Below, piece after piece: positions 25,753 to 34,898 of a DNA stretch of 42,214 nucleotides. The stretch spans positions 1 through 42,214 of the forward strand of contig JAQGJP010000054.1 in the NCBI GenBank assembly GCA_028290545.1, given 5' to 3'. Each line of letters opens with the position of its first letter. Positions within the stretch are counted from its first letter, which is position 1. This stretch comes from Rhizobium sp. (lineage in GTDB: Bacteria; Pseudomonadota; Alphaproteobacteria; Rhizobiales; Rhizobiaceae). A program made the translations under genes and the position numbers. Under the pieces are notes generated by a model. It saw only the letters and a list, made by a program, of their open reading frames with translations. It searched no databases and was not told where the DNA came from.

Positions 25753-27056
25753 ATGAGTTGTTCGCCAAGGCGGGTCTCCCGGATGCACCGCGGCCGCTGG
25801 CAGATCGGTTGCGTCCGACGACGCTGGCAGAGGTCAGCGGACAGCCGCATCTGACCGGCCCCGATGGTGCATTGACGCGGATGATCGAGTCCAAGTCCCT
25901 GGGCTCGATGATCTTCTGGGGGCCGCCGGGCACCGGCAAGACCACCGTCGCGCGCCTGCTGTCACACGAGACGGACCTCTATTTCGAACAGATTTCGGCG
26001 ATCTTTTCCGGCGTCGCCGACTTGAAGAAGGTATTCGAGGCTGCCCGCTTGCGGCGGTCGCAGGGACGCCAGACTCTGCTGTTCGTCGATGAGATCCATC
26101 GCTTCAACCGTTCGCAGCAGGATAGCTTTCTGCCGGTGATGGAAGATGGCACGATCGTGCTGGTCGGAGCGACGACGGAGAATCCGTCGTTCGAGCTCAA
26201 TGCGGCGCTGCTGTCGCGGGCGAGGGTACTGACGTTCCATTCGCATGACGAGGAGAGCTTGAAGTCGCTCGTCGATCGAGCCGAAACCGAAATGGGAAAG
26301 CCGCTGCCGCTCGATGAGGATGCGAGGGCGCTGTTGGTGACACTCGCCGATGGTGATGGCCGTGCGGTACTGACGCTGGCCGAGGAAGCCTGGCGGGCGG
26401 CGCGCGAAGGCGAGGTGTTCGGGCCGGAGGAACTGCTCAAGGTGGTGCAGCGGCGTGCGCCGATCTATGACAAGGGCCAGGACGGGCACTACAACCTCAT
26501 CTCGGCCCTGCACAAATCCGTGCGCGGTTCCGACCCTGACGCGGCGCTATACTACCTTGCACGCATGCTCGACGCCGGCGAGAATCCGTTGTTCCTCGGA
26601 CGGAGGATCGTTCGCATGGCAATCGAAGATATCGGTCTTGCCGATCCTCAGGCGCTGGTCGTCGCCAATGCCGCCAAGGATGCCTATGATTTCCTCGGAT
26701 CGCCGGAGGGCGAGCTGGCTTTTGCCAATGCGATCGTCTACCTGGCGACCGCGCCGAAATCGAATGCGGTCTATACGGCTTTCAAGGCTGCAACGCAGGC
26801 GGCGAAATTCAACGGCTCGCTGCTGCCGCCCAAGCATATCCTCAACGCACCCACCAAGCTGATGTCGAATGAGGGCTATGGCGACGGCTACCGCTACGAT
26901 CATGACGAGCCGGATGCGTTTTCGGGACAGGATTACTTTCCGGAGAAGATGGGACGCCGTCAGTTCTACAAGCCGCCGGATCGCGGATTCGAGCGGGAGA
27001 TCAACAAACGTCTCGAATGGTGGAGCAAGCTCCGCAAGGAAAGGAGCCGCTCGTGA
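25749..27056 (+). CDS. rarA: Replication-associated recombination protein A
   Basis: A 435-residue AAA+ ATPase of the RarA/MgsA/WRNIP1 family. Walker A is GPPGTGKT (58-65), Walker B is LLFVDEIH (Asp114, Glu115), and sensor 1 is [10 protein letters not shown]. The C-terminal half has the family's [22 protein letters not shown] and [12 protein letters not shown]. The protein acts at stalled replication forks together with SSB and RecA. The ATG overlaps the stop of the protease gene (ATGA), as is common in rhizobia, and its own stop overlaps the GTG start of the glycosyltransferase, so three genes are probably translated from one transcript. Confidence 0.96.
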   Translation: MNELFAKAGLPDAPRPLADRLRPTTLAEVSGQPHLTGPDGALTRMIESKSLGSMIFWGPPGTGKTTVARLLSHETDLYFEQISAIFSGVADLKKVFEAARLRRSQGRQTLLFVDEIHRFNRSQQDSFLPVMEDGTIVLVGATTENPSFELNAALLSRARVLTFHSHDEESLKSLVDRAETEMGKPLPLDEDARALLVTLADGDGRAVLTLAEEAWRAAREGEVFGPEELLKVVQRRAPIYDKGQDGHYNLISALHKSVRGSDPDAALYYLARMLDAGENPLFLGRRIVRMAIEDIGLADPQALVVANAAKDAYDFLGSPEGELAFANAIVYLATAPKSNAVYTAFKAATQAAKFNGSLLPPKHILNAPTKLMSNEGYGDGYRYDHDEPDAFSGQDYFPEKMGRRQFYKPPDRGFEREINKRLEWWSKLRKERSRS

Positions 27057-28111
27057 CCTCTGCGCGCGAATGCCCCGTCACGATCTGCATACCGTCCAAT
27101 CGCCCGCTGGCATTGTCGAAGGCTTCGCTGGAAAGCGCGATCCGCTTTGCCGGTGCCAAGGGATACCGGGTGGTGATTTCAGACAATTCGGGCGAAGGCG
27201 TCAAATTTGCCCATTTCAGCGCTGCGCCTGACTACGTGACCTATCTGGACAATCCCGGTTTGCCGCCGGTCGCCAATCTGCTTGCCTGTCTCGATTATGC
27301 CGCTACCGAATTCGTCCTGCCGATGGGCGACGATGATTTGGTCGAGGTGACGGCAGGCGAGGCGGATTTCGATTTTAAGGCGCTGGGCAGAGATGTCGCG
27401 GGCGTCCGGCCGCATCTCGAAGTCTTCGCGGTCGGCGAGCCTGTGCTCAGAACCCATGTCTTCGCGATCGATGCTGAAACAGCAGCTGACCGGCTGTATG
27501 AATACCGCAACAAGATCGGCGGCGACAACTCGCTTTACTACTCGTATTTTCGCAGAAGCGATTTCGAGGAGCTGATCCGGCTGGTCGAAACCAATCATCC
27601 GACAGGGGCGGGAGACATCGACTGGGCGATCGTCTATGCACTGCTGGCGAATGGAAAAATTGCCTATGATCGTTCGACAATTCTCAAATATGACATCGGG
27701 AAATGGCGCTGGAACGAGGGAATAGAAGCGTCCATCGACAATATCTACGCATCGGCCGGTCTGCCGCGCCAGGCAGTGGCATTCGCCTCGCTCTTCCGGT
27801 TCATGGACAGCTATGTCTTCGCGTTTCGGAGGACGCTCGCTGTTTCCGACATCGAGCGGATAAAAGTGCTCTACGCGTTCGCCATCATTTTCCTCGGGCA
27901 GCTTCTGCACATATCCGAAAAGCAGCCGGAGCAGTTCGACGGTTTCGAGAAAGAACTGCAGATTCTGAGGGCAGTGCTGAAGGAACCGGACGATTATCTT
28001 GTGAATGTTTTCGAAGTCTGCGCAAGAATTGCCGATCGCCTGAAGCCTGGTTTGCACGCGCAGTATATAGGCTGGTTCGCAGGCGTGCGGAGTCAAAGCG
28101 AAGCCGGGTAA
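27053..28111 (+). CDS. GT2-like glycosyltransferase
   Basis: A 352-residue protein. The N-terminus has the GT-A start VTICIPSNRP and GYRVVISDNSG. LPMGDDDLVE (about residues 94-103) supplies the DxD-type acidic motif for the metal-nucleotide-sugar. The C-terminal 200 residues are helical and not distinctive. It probably transfers a sugar to a surface polymer or lipid; donor and acceptor are unknown. The start is GTG 27053, overlapping the rarA stop as GTGA, with AAAGGAG 6-7 nt upstream. An in-frame start at 27017 lies inside rarA and is less likely. Confidence 0.72.
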   Translation: MTSARECPVTICIPSNRPLALSKASLESAIRFAGAKGYRVVISDNSGEGVKFAHFSAAPDYVTYLDNPGLPPVANLLACLDYAATEFVLPMGDDDLVEVTAGEADFDFKALGRDVAGVRPHLEVFAVGEPVLRTHVFAIDAETAADRLYEYRNKIGGDNSLYYSYFRRSDFEELIRLVETNHPTGAGDIDWAIVYALLANGKIAYDRSTILKYDIGKWRWNEGIEASIDNIYASAGLPRQAVAFASLFRFMDSYVFAFRRTLAVSDIERIKVLYAFAIIFLGQLLHISEKQPEQFDGFEKELQILRAVLKEPDDYLVNVFEVCARIADRLKPGLHAQYIGWFAGVRSQSEAG

Positions 28112-28122
28112 TCCGTTGCCTC

Positions 28123-28974
28123 ATGGAGAGTGAATTGCTGAACATCATTTCAGAAGTAACGTCGCATGGCGGCATGCAGGGCGTCTTCTCACACGAGTCC
28201 AAGGCCTGCAATTGCGACATGACCTTTGCGGTCTTCGTGCCGCCGCAGGCCACCAAAGGCCTTTGCCCCGTGCTCTGGTATCTCTCGGGCCTGACCTGCA
28301 CCCACGCCAATGTCATGGAAAAGGGCGAGTACCGCCGCCTGGCGGCGGAACTCGGCATGATCATCGTCTGCCCCGATACGTCGCCGCGCGGCGATGACGT
28401 GCCGGACGAATTGACCAACTGGCAGATGGGCAAGGGAGCGGGCTTCTATCTCGACGCCACCGTGACGCCGTGGGCCGAACATTTTCAGATGTACACCTAT
28501 ATCACCCAGGAGCTTCCGGAACTGATCGGCAAGTCATTCCGCACCGATATGAGCCGGCAAGGGATCACCGGACATTCGATGGGCGGCCATGGCGCCCTGA
28601 CCATCGCGCTCAAGCATCCGGACCGGTTCCGGAGCTGCTCGGCCTTTGCGCCGATCGTCCAGCCGTCGACCGCCGACTGGTCGGTGCCGGCCTTCGAGAA
28701 GTATCTCGGCGGCGACCAGCTGACCTGGCGGAAATACGACGCAGTGTCGCTGATCGAGGACGGCGCCCGCTTCCCCGAACTGCTGATCGACCAGGGGCTT
28801 GCCGACGGCTTCCTGCAGACCGGTCTCCGACCCTGGCTGCTGGAAGAGGCGATCGAGGACACCGATATCAAACTAACGCTTCGCAACCATGAGCGCTACG
28901 ATCATTCCTATTATTTCATCTCGTCGTTCATGGAAGATCATTTGCGGTGGCATGCCGAACGGCTGGCCAAATAG
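28123..28974 (+). CDS. fghA: S-formylglutathione hydrolase
   Basis: A 283-residue esterase-D-like alpha/beta hydrolase. The nucleophile elbow is GHSMGG (Ser152), the oxyanion segment is YLSGLTCTHANVMEKG near residues 60-75, and the catalytic His is in NHERYDHSYYF near the C-terminus, with Asp in LLIDQGLADGF. It hydrolyses S-formylglutathione to formate and glutathione, the last step of glutathione-dependent formaldehyde detoxification. The alcohol dehydrogenase partner (FrmA/AdhC) is not in this window. ATG 28123 is used; TTG 28135 with GGAG upstream is an alternative. The same frame is open back to 27703 but that part is a shadow of the glycosyltransferase. Confidence 0.93.
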   Translation: MESELLNIISEVTSHGGMQGVFSHESKACNCDMTFAVFVPPQATKGLCPVLWYLSGLTCTHANVMEKGEYRRLAAELGMIIVCPDTSPRGDDVPDELTNWQMGKGAGFYLDATVTPWAEHFQMYTYITQELPELIGKSFRTDMSRQGITGHSMGGHGALTIALKHPDRFRSCSAFAPIVQPSTADWSVPAFEKYLGGDQLTWRKYDAVSLIEDGARFPELLIDQGLADGFLQTGLRPWLLEEAIEDTDIKLTLRNHERYDHSYYFISSFMEDHLRWHAERLAK

Positions 28975-28976
28975 CC

Positions 28977-29002
28977 GAAAGCCCGGTCGATGCCGGGCTT
29001 TC
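28977..29002. terminator. Bidirectional terminator between fghA and the lipoprotein gene
   Basis: Perfect 10-bp stem GAAAGCCCGG/CCGGGCTTTC (28977-28986, 28993-29002) with a 6-nt loop. It lies 3 nt after fghA and 22 nt after the convergent lipoprotein gene. Confidence 0.75.
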
Positions 29003-29023
29003 CTCGTCATGAACTGCGGCTGC

Positions 29024-29836
29024 TCAGCATTTCTTGTCCATTGTCTCGACGCAGGGTTCGGCGCTCGCCGGCTCTGCCGCCTTGGGTCTGATCACGACCT
29101 TGACCTTGGCGCCGGCCTCCACCGCATTATCGGCCGGCTCCGAATTGACGACCTCCGGCTTGACGATCTCCGGCTTGACGTTTTGCTTCTCCGGAATGGC
29201 GGCTTCCTTTTTCACCGGTTTGACCCTGGTTCGGGAATTGAGCACCGGATCCTGATCCGCACCCAGAACTGGAGCGGTCCTGAGCGGAATTACGATCGAT
29301 TTTTCCTGCCTGACGATGTGCTGGTCGTCGCCTTTCATCCTTGTGGAGACGCGCGGCTCATAGGCCGGCGCCTGCCGAATGACCGGCTGGCTCAGGGCAT
29401 ATTCGGCACGCAGTCGGGAAGCGACGGCCTCGGCGGCGGAATTGCTGGCGTCGCGACCGTTGATCGAGAAGCTGTAGACGAGGAAATTTCGGCCCAGCAG
29501 CGCCTGGCCCGATGGGACATCCGTCAAGGTGACACTGACTTCGGTCTCGTTGCGCGTGCCGTCGGTGCCCTCGCTCTTGGTGACACTGACGATGTGGATG
29601 TTCATGACGGCGCGCGGCATCGGGACAGGACGCCTGGTGTCGTCGATCGCCTTGTCGAGACGGACCTTGATGCCGCGCATGATTGCGCGGGGGATGTCTG
29701 CATTTGCGGTGACCGCCACGGCGCGGATCTCGTAGATCTGCTGAATTTCGGGCATCGGTTTTGGACGTGTGCCGCACGCCGTCAGCGCGGTTCCGATAAT
29801 GGCGATGGCAATAGCGCGCAGAAACAGGCCGAACAT
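29024..29836 (-). CDS. Hypothetical lipoprotein
   Basis: A 270-residue protein. The hydrophobic signal ends in LTACG, a lipobox with Cys21. Residues about 35-150 look like a compact alpha/beta domain (IYEIRAVAVTANADIPRAIM, VMNIHIVSVTKSEG, TEVSVTLTDVPSGQALLG). After about residue 160 the sequence becomes Pro/Lys/Glu-rich with repeated KPEIVKPEVV-type units and is probably disordered, ending in Cys. I do not recognise the family. It is convergent with fghA and follows the RTX gene on the same strand after a 73-nt gap. Confidence 0.7.
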   Translation of the reverse strand: MFGLFLRAIAIAIIGTALTACGTRPKPMPEIQQIYEIRAVAVTANADIPRAIMRGIKVRLDKAIDDTRRPVPMPRAVMNIHIVSVTKSEGTDGTRNETEVSVTLTDVPSGQALLGRNFLVYSFSINGRDASNSAAEAVASRLRAEYALSQPVIRQAPAYEPRVSTRMKGDDQHIVRQEKSIVIPLRTAPVLGADQDPVLNSRTRVKPVKKEAAIPEKQNVKPEIVKPEVVNSEPADNAVEAGAKVKVVIRPKAAEPASAEPCVETMDKKC

Positions 29837-29909
29837 CTACGAATCCCCCGAGATGAAGTTCTTGCCTGAAGATTACCAATTATGGTTAGCGAAGCGTTAA
29901 AGTGCGGCT

Positions 29910-31100
29910 TCAGAGCACGTCGAAATCCGAATATTTCAGCTTTGTGTAGTCATTGAGCGTTGCGAAGAGATGGGCTGTATCGCCGGACGCTGAGCCATCG
30001 GCGTCATAATAGAGTTCACCATAGGCTTTACGGTAGAGAATTCGGGTGTCGGCGTCAAACTTCATGCCCGTCTTGAATTCATCTTCGGTGAGAGGTCCCG
30101 TGCCGAGCGCAAGGAATATGGGGCCGTCCAACGAGATCCTGTCAACGTGAGTGACAAAATCAGAGATCACATCAGAACTCCGGGCCAACTGATTGAAGTG
30201 GAACACATCTTTCCCCTTGTTGCCAGTTAGGATATCGTGACCCCAGCCGCCCGAGAGATGGTCGTCACCGGCATTTCCCCTGATCATGTCATTGCCGCCA
30301 AGACCATAGATACGATCACGTCCAGCGGTGCCGACAAGCGTATTGGCCTGGGCATTGGCATCGTAGGTGTCGAGATCATGCGAGATCTGGTTGATATCGA
30401 GGCTGCCCTTGCCGCCGGTGACCTCGGCGCCCAGTTCATAGCCGGTCAGGAAATCCAGATCTGAGATCAATCCGCGTTCGACCAGTTCCATCAGGATATC
30501 ATGCATGTCGATATCGGCTTCAAGATGGTCCTCATCCGGTACGAAGGCGATATAGCGCCAGGCATGGGCATCGGGATTGCTGTTGCCTCCGAAATCGGCA
30601 TAGGTATAGATCTCGGCCTTGTAGCCGTCGTGGTCATAGGTGCCGACATGGGCTTCAGTGTTGAATGCGCCGATGCCTCCGGCATGCGCCCAGACCATCA
30701 GTTCCGTGGTGATGCTGTCGATGCCGCCAAGTGGCGTGTCGGTCAGCCAGAGATCATAGGCGACGTTGAAAAGATCGGTATCCGGCCCACCAATCGCCAG
30801 GTCATGGTAGAGGCTGAAGTCGCGGATGTCGGAAATGCGGGAACTCAGGACATCCGTGCCGGCCTGGTCCCACGGCTTGTAGCCGACCACCACCTCCGGA
30901 TAGGCAAGCACTTGGCCGGCATTGCCGCCCCAGTCCCAGGCGAAGTTGAGGTCGCGGCTGAGGTCGGCGTCGTCGAACGAGACTGTCTGCGTATAATCGA
31001 CCCCGTTGACGCGACCGCCCTTGTTCCAGACATTGTTGACGACCGTGTAGTCGCCATTGGTGAACTGCTGCCAATCATCAGAAAATGTCATCCGGGCCAT
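29910..31100 (-). CDS. RTX protein with a GH12-like (endoglucanase) domain
   Basis: A 396-residue protein without a Sec signal. Residues about 1-235 resemble glycoside hydrolase family 12: YTVVNNVWNKGG, FAWDWGGN, FNVAYDLWL, then TTELMVWAH (candidate nucleophile Glu133) and LTGYELG (candidate acid/base Glu222). Residues about 259-300 are RTX calcium-binding nonapeptides (GGNDMIRGNAGDDHLSGG), and the tail to 396 fits a type I secretion signal. It is probably a secreted beta-glucanase. It starts 10 nt after the ATP12 stop, with GGAG in the gap, so it may be co-transcribed with that housekeeping operon. No type I secretion genes are nearby. ATG 31100 is chosen over 31124. Confidence 0.75.
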   Translation of the reverse strand: MARMTFSDDWQQFTNGDYTVVNNVWNKGGRVNGVDYTQTVSFDDADLSRDLNFAWDWGGNAGQVLAYPEVVVGYKPWDQAGTDVLSSRISDIRDFSLYHDLAIGGPDTDLFNVAYDLWLTDTPLGGIDSITTELMVWAHAGGIGAFNTEAHVGTYDHDGYKAEIYTYADFGGNSNPDAHAWRYIAFVPDEDHLEADIDMHDILMELVERGLISDLDFLTGYELGAEVTGGKGSLDINQISHDLDTYDANAQANTLVGTAGRDRIYGLGGNDMIRGNAGDDHLSGGWGHDILTGNKGKDVFHFNQLARSSDVISDFVTHVDRISLDGPIFLALGTGPLTEDEFKTGMKFDADTRILYRKAYGELYYDADGSASGDTAHLFATLNDYTKLKYSDFDVL

Positions 31101-31110
31101 TCTGGTCTCC

Positions 31111-31914
31111 TTAGGTAGAGTCACTCCTCACGGCGTCGAAGAGGTCGGTTGCAGCCTTCATGTCCAGCCAGCGCGCGGCGCGACGGGCTTCGGCCTCCGC
31201 ATCGGTACCCCACTGTAGAATATTCCAATCCTCATCCACATGCGCGGTCAGCCAGGCCTCCTCGGCGGTCAGCCGTCCCTCGGCGAATGCGAGCGAAATC
31301 AGCGCCGAGCCGGTGAGCGTCGTCACCGTGTGGAGCGCGGCGAGTGCGATGGCAGACCGGTGTTTGGCCAGCGTCGCCGCGAAGGCATTGATCGCCTCCT
31401 TCGGCTGCTGCCGATGGATGATGCCCTGGGCGAGGATGAAGCGCGCGCCAAACGCATCCGCGGCCCAGTAGATTACCGGATCCCAATGCCTGGCCTGCAT
31501 TTCGATCAGCGAATCGGGCGTCTCGGCGCGATAGCAGAGAAGGTCGGTGCCGGCGAAGTTGACGATATCATCGAAGACGCCGTCGATTTCGGCAGCGACA
31601 CCTTCGATCGCGGTGTTGACCAGGCGCGTCACCGGCATCTTCACCGGGTTGATCTCGTTGACCTGCGCGTCCCACTCCCTGGCAAGGAGTTCTGTAGCGG
31701 CGCGGGTCGGCACGGCAAGCAGATGCTTGCCCGGCGTTTTCACCGGACGTCCGTCGAGCAGGATCGTGAAGCCTTCTTCGGTTTTGCCCACCGACACGTC
31801 CTTGTAGAAGCGCTTCGGGAGATGATGCTTCATCTGGATCTGGGCACGGCGCACCGGATCGGCATCGGTCAGCACAGGGCCTGCAAGGTCGGAAAAGATA
31901 TCGCGGATCGACAT
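31111..31914 (-). CDS. ATP12 family F1-ATPase assembly chaperone
   Basis: A 267-residue protein with ATP12 marks: KRFYKDVSVGKTEEGFTILL, DGRPVKTPGK, then LLAREWDAQ and INPVKMPVTRLVNTAI. The C-terminal helical domain carries TLTGSALISLAFAEG and ahead of it ILAQGIIHR. The family is shared by alphaproteobacteria and mitochondria, where it helps assemble the alpha subunit of F1. The gene follows the HAD gene with a 3-nt gap in the rluC-HAD-ATP12 operon, a rhizobial arrangement. The RTX gene starts 10 nt after it. Confidence 0.93.
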   Translation of the reverse strand: MSIRDIFSDLAGPVLTDADPVRRAQIQMKHHLPKRFYKDVSVGKTEEGFTILLDGRPVKTPGKHLLAVPTRAATELLAREWDAQVNEINPVKMPVTRLVNTAIEGVAAEIDGVFDDIVNFAGTDLLCYRAETPDSLIEMQARHWDPVIYWAADAFGARFILAQGIIHRQQPKEAINAFAATLAKHRSAIALAALHTVTTLTGSALISLAFAEGRLTAEEAWLTAHVDEDWNILQWGTDAEAEARRAARWLDMKAATDLFDAVRSDST

Positions 31915-31917
31915 ATG

Positions 31918-32574
31918 TTACCTCTCGATATGGTCGAGGATCTCGTGGGGCAGATTGACGATGACGTCGGCGCCGGCGGCTTTCAGATCATCGACGCCGC
32001 CATAGCCCCAGGAGACGCCAATCGCCTTGGCACCGGCCGATTTCGCCATCAGTATATCGTAGATCGCATCGCCGATGACAACCGTGTCTGCCGGTTTGAT
32101 GCCGGTCTCTGTGCAGCATTCCAGCACCATGGCCGGATCGGGCTTGGAGGGGCAATCGCTGGCCGTGCGCGAGACGACGAACGTCTTGTGGAAATTGTGG
32201 GAATCGATGATCAGGTTGAGCCCCCGGCGATCCTTGCCGGTGACCGCGCCGATCAAGATGTCATCACGGGCACGCAGCACGGCCAGCATTTCTGAAATGC
32301 CCTCGAACATCGGCTCCTGGAATTCCGGTTCGCTGCGGACGGGGGCGTAGATTTCCTTGTAGTGCCGGGTCATTGCCAGCACCCTGTCGTCAACCTCCGC
32401 CTGACCCATGATCCGGGCGATGGCGGAATCCAGCGTGATGCCGATGATCGACTTGGTCGTCTCGTAGTCAGGCCGATCGAGGCCATGATGAACGAAGGTG
32501 CGGGACATGACTTCGTGGATCAACTTACCGCTGTCGACGAGTGTGCCGTCGCAATCGAAAAGAACGAGTTTCAT
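31918..32574 (-). CDS. HAD-family phosphatase (phosphoglycolate phosphatase-like)
   Basis: A 218-residue HAD hydrolase. Motif I is FDCDGTLVDS (nucleophile Asp8), motif II is IGAVTGK, motif III is the Lys of CPSKPDP, and motif IV is VIGDAIYDI. The helical cap lies between residues about 18 and 80 (subclass I). The substrate could be phosphoglycolate or another small phosphate ester; the motifs do not decide. Its start overlaps the rluC-type gene by 4 nt (ATGA on the minus strand), and the ATP12 gene follows after 3 nt. Confidence 0.9.
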   Translation of the reverse strand: MKLVLFDCDGTLVDSGKLIHEVMSRTFVHHGLDRPDYETTKSIIGITLDSAIARIMGQAEVDDRVLAMTRHYKEIYAPVRSEPEFQEPMFEGISEMLAVLRARDDILIGAVTGKDRRGLNLIIDSHNFHKTFVVSRTASDCPSKPDPAMVLECCTETGIKPADTVVIGDAIYDILMAKSAGAKAIGVSWGYGGVDDLKAAGADVIVNLPHEILDHIER

Positions 32575-33563
32575 TTCTCGGATTCCCCGATATCGCCTTC
32601 CTCGAAGCCGAGCAGGTTCCAGCTCTGGACCATATGCGGCGGCAGGGGTGCGGTCACCTTGAGACGACCGCCGTCGGGATGCGGGACGTCGATGAAGCGG
32701 GCGTGAAGATGCAGTTTGTCCTGCATGCCGCTGGGGAAATTCCAGGTATGTTCGGCCTCGAAATATTTGGGATCGCCGATGATCGGGTGGCCAAGATGGG
32801 CGGCGTGGACGCGCAGCTGGTGGGTGCGGCCGGTATGAGGCTGCATTTCCAGCCAGGCGAGGCTTTGGGCGGCCTGTTCAAGCACCCGGAAATAGGACAC
32901 GGCATGGTCGGCGCCCTCCTCTCCATGCTTGGCGACGCGCACCCGGTCACCGTCTTCCGTCGGTTCCTTGATGAGCCAGGTGGAAATCTTGCCCTCGGCG
33001 GGACGCGGCACGCCCTTGACGAGCGCCCAGTAGATTTTCTGGGTATCGCGCTCGCGGAAGGCGCCGGTCAGCGCCTGTGCAGCGCCGCGCGTGCGGGCAA
33101 CGACCAGCACGCCAGACGTATCGCGGTCGAGACGATGGCAGAGGCGCGGCTTCTCGCCCCTGGGGCTGGTCCATGCTTCGAGCATCTTGTCGATATTGCG
33201 ATAGACGCCCGAGCCACCCTGCACCGGAAGGCCGGCGGGCTTGTTGAGGACGATCACCTTCTTGTCTTCATACAGAACCATGCGCGACAGAAGCTCGTGA
33301 TCGCTGGAATGCGAGAGCTCCTTGCCGCTGAGCGGTTTGCCGGATTTCTTCTCGTCGGCGTCGATCGGCGGAATACGGACCGTCTGTCCCGGCTGCACGC
33401 GGGTATCGGATTTGACCCGGCCGCCATCGACGCGCACCTGGCCGGAGCGCAGCAGTTTCTGCAGCGGACCGAAGCCCAGACCCGGATAATGTACCTTGAA
33501 CCAGCGGTCGAGGCGCATGCCGGCCTCTTCGCTCTCAACCTGTTTGTGTTCTACGCTTGCCAT
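32571..33563 (-). CDS. RluC/RluD-type 23S rRNA pseudouridine synthase
   Basis: A 330-residue protein. The N-terminal S4 RNA-binding domain covers about residues 14-70 (RLDRWFKVHYPGLGFGPLQK). The catalytic domain starts around 95 (VLNKPAGLPVQGG). The active-site motif HRLDRDTSG places the catalytic Asp at 146, and HTGRTHQLRVH follows near 238. Length and motifs fit RluC-type enzymes that modify uridines in 23S rRNA. I do not assign RluC or RluD firmly. It is the first gene of the rluC-HAD-ATP12 operon. Confidence 0.92.
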   Translation of the reverse strand: MASVEHKQVESEEAGMRLDRWFKVHYPGLGFGPLQKLLRSGQVRVDGGRVKSDTRVQPGQTVRIPPIDADEKKSGKPLSGKELSHSSDHELLSRMVLYEDKKVIVLNKPAGLPVQGGSGVYRNIDKMLEAWTSPRGEKPRLCHRLDRDTSGVLVVARTRGAAQALTGAFRERDTQKIYWALVKGVPRPAEGKISTWLIKEPTEDGDRVRVAKHGEEGADHAVSYFRVLEQAAQSLAWLEMQPHTGRTHQLRVHAAHLGHPIIGDPKYFEAEHTWNFPSGMQDKLHLHARFIDVPHPDGGRLKVTAPLPPHMVQSWNLLGFEEGDIGESEK

Positions 33564-33591
33564 TTTAGACTAAATTCCTTTTTTGCACGCT

Positions 33592-33969
33592 CTAAAGCAA
33601 AGCGCGCATCAAAGCCAGTCCCGCGAACACAGCGAAAAGGGATACCAGCATGCTGGCCGCTACATAGGTCAGGGCCAGCAGCAGATCACCTCGGTCGACC
33701 AGGACGGCCACATCCAGTGAAAAGGCCGAAAAAGTGGTGAAGCCGCCAAGGACGCCGGTGATGATCAGCAGCCGCCATTCCTGCGGCGCATTGAAGCGTC
33801 GTGCGATCAGCTCAGTTAGAATGCCGATCGCCAGCGAGCCGACGATGTTGACCGTCAACGTACCCCAGGGGAAATTAGGGCCGAACGCGCGCAGCGTGAA
33901 CTGTCCGGTCAGATACCGGGCGACAGAGCCGATTGCGCCGCCGACGGCAACAAGGAGGATGTTGAGCAT
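33592..33969 (-). CDS. crcB: Fluoride exporter CrcB (Fluc)
   Basis: A 125-residue protein with four membrane helices. GGAIGSVARYLTGQF near residue 10, GTLTVNIVGSLAIGIL near 36 and GVLGGFTTFSAFSLDV near 72 are the Fluc signatures, including the fluoride-track Asn and the Phe-box residues. It works as a double-barrelled dimeric fluoride channel. The leader contains an ATTCCT...AGGAAT dyad that could pair with the ribosome binding site, but I do not recognise a fluoride riboswitch. It lies 48 nt downstream of the yaiI-like gene on the same strand. Confidence 0.94.
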   Translation of the reverse strand: MLNILLVAVGGAIGSVARYLTGQFTLRAFGPNFPWGTLTVNIVGSLAIGILTELIARRFNAPQEWRLLIITGVLGGFTTFSAFSLDVAVLVDRGDLLLALTYVAASMLVSLFAVFAGLALMRALL

Positions 33970-34017
33970 GCAAAGATTCCTAATGCAGTTGCCATCACAA
34001 AGGAATGCCGAAGAGGG

Positions 34018-34479
34018 TCAGGTGGTCGCCGCCCTGGCCCTGCGGCAAAGCCTTTCCATGGTCTCAAGGAAGGCGGATCGATCACGCGGGCTGAAGGCGG
34101 CGTTGTGGCCCTTGCTTTCGCCGGTTTCGCGCAGGTGCTGGCCGAGATCGCGCATCGCCGAGGCCATGCCGATATTCTTCTCGTCGAAGATCCGCCCCGT
34201 CGGGCCGGTGACGTGCGCGCCCTTGGCCACGCAGCGTACCGCAAGCGGCACATCCGCAGTGATGACGATGTCGTTGGCGCTTGCGTTTTCGGCGATCCAG
34301 TTGTCCGCCGCGTCGAAACCGGCGGATACGATGATGTTGCGCACCATCGGATCGCGCGAGGGCCGGAGGCCGGAATTGGCAACAAGCGTCACGCGCAGGG
34401 CGTGCCGCTCGGCCACTTTGAGGATTTCCGGCTTGACCGGACAGGCATCGGCATCGACATAGATTTCAATATTCGCCAA
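34018..34479 (-). CDS. YaiI/YqxD family (DUF188) protein
   Basis: A 153-residue protein beginning IEIYVDADACPVK, the signature of the DUF188 family, a PIN/NYN-like fold with conserved Asp residues (DADACP, then TADVPLA and GRIFDEKNI). Its biochemical role is unsettled. The start is TTG 34479 with GGAG 6-9 nt upstream, because the signature begins two codons later. The longer frame to 34563 has no support. It starts 17 nt after the stop of the secreted-protein gene at 34497. Confidence 0.88.
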   Translation of the reverse strand: MANIEIYVDADACPVKPEILKVAERHALRVTLVANSGLRPSRDPMVRNIIVSAGFDAADNWIAENASANDIVITADVPLAVRCVAKGAHVTGPTGRIFDEKNIGMASAMRDLGQHLRETGESKGHNAAFSPRDRSAFLETMERLCRRARAATT

Positions 34480-34496
34480 TGCCTTCTCCAGGTTAC

Positions 34497-34898
34497 TCAG
34501 CGGGGGTACCAATCTTCCGTCGATGCCTTGTTGGAGCCGGCATACGTCCAGATGCCCTGCCAATGACCATCCGGCTGCTGGAAGAACATCGCCATGCCGA
34601 AAGACTGGCCGGAGATATAGCCCACCGAAATCGCCGTGTCATCGGGGCTCGCAACGCCCATCTGGAAACGGTCGCCGATGAATTTGGCGCCGAGGCCGGT
34701 GCCGACAAACTCCTGACCGGCAATGTTCCAGGAGACATTGTAGGTCTCACCGTTGCGCACCACGTTCACGGTGCCGGTATATTCCTTGTTATCGCCGGGA
34801 TTTACGCCGCGCACCTGATAGGCGCCGGTCGGATCCGCCCAGGCGAGGGCGGGCATGGCAAGCAAAAGGCAGGCGGCGGCGATCGATTTCAAACGCAT
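34497..34898 (-). CDS. Secreted protein, paralogue 1 of a pair
   Basis: A 133-residue protein. The Sec signal (SIAAACLLLAMPALAWA) is cleaved near residue 21. The mature part reads DPTGAYQVRGVNPGDNKEYT, then YNVSWNIAGQEFVGTGLGAK and QQPDGHWQGIWTYAG, with mostly beta-strand spacing. Similar rhizobial proteins are, from memory, labelled fibronectin-binding, a label I consider weakly founded. ATG 34898 has GGAGAA upstream. The gene at 35055 is a clear paralogue, about 155 nt upstream on the same strand. Confidence 0.72.
   Translation of the reverse strand: MRLKSIAAACLLLAMPALAWADPTGAYQVRGVNPGDNKEYTGTVNVVRNGETYNVSWNIAGQEFVGTGLGAKFIGDRFQMGVASPDDTAISVGYISGQSFGMAMFFQQPDGHWQGIWTYAGSNKASTEDWYPR

Noticed and set aside
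27703..28122. N-terminal extension of the S-formylglutathione hydrolase frame
   Set aside because: The frame is open but overlaps the glycosyltransferase gene, and FGH proteins are about 280 residues, which fits the start at 28123.
33970..34017. Fluoride riboswitch before crcB
   Set aside because: The 48-nt gap has GATGG and an ATTCCT/AGGAAT dyad, but not the conserved crcB-motif layout, and it is short for the motif.
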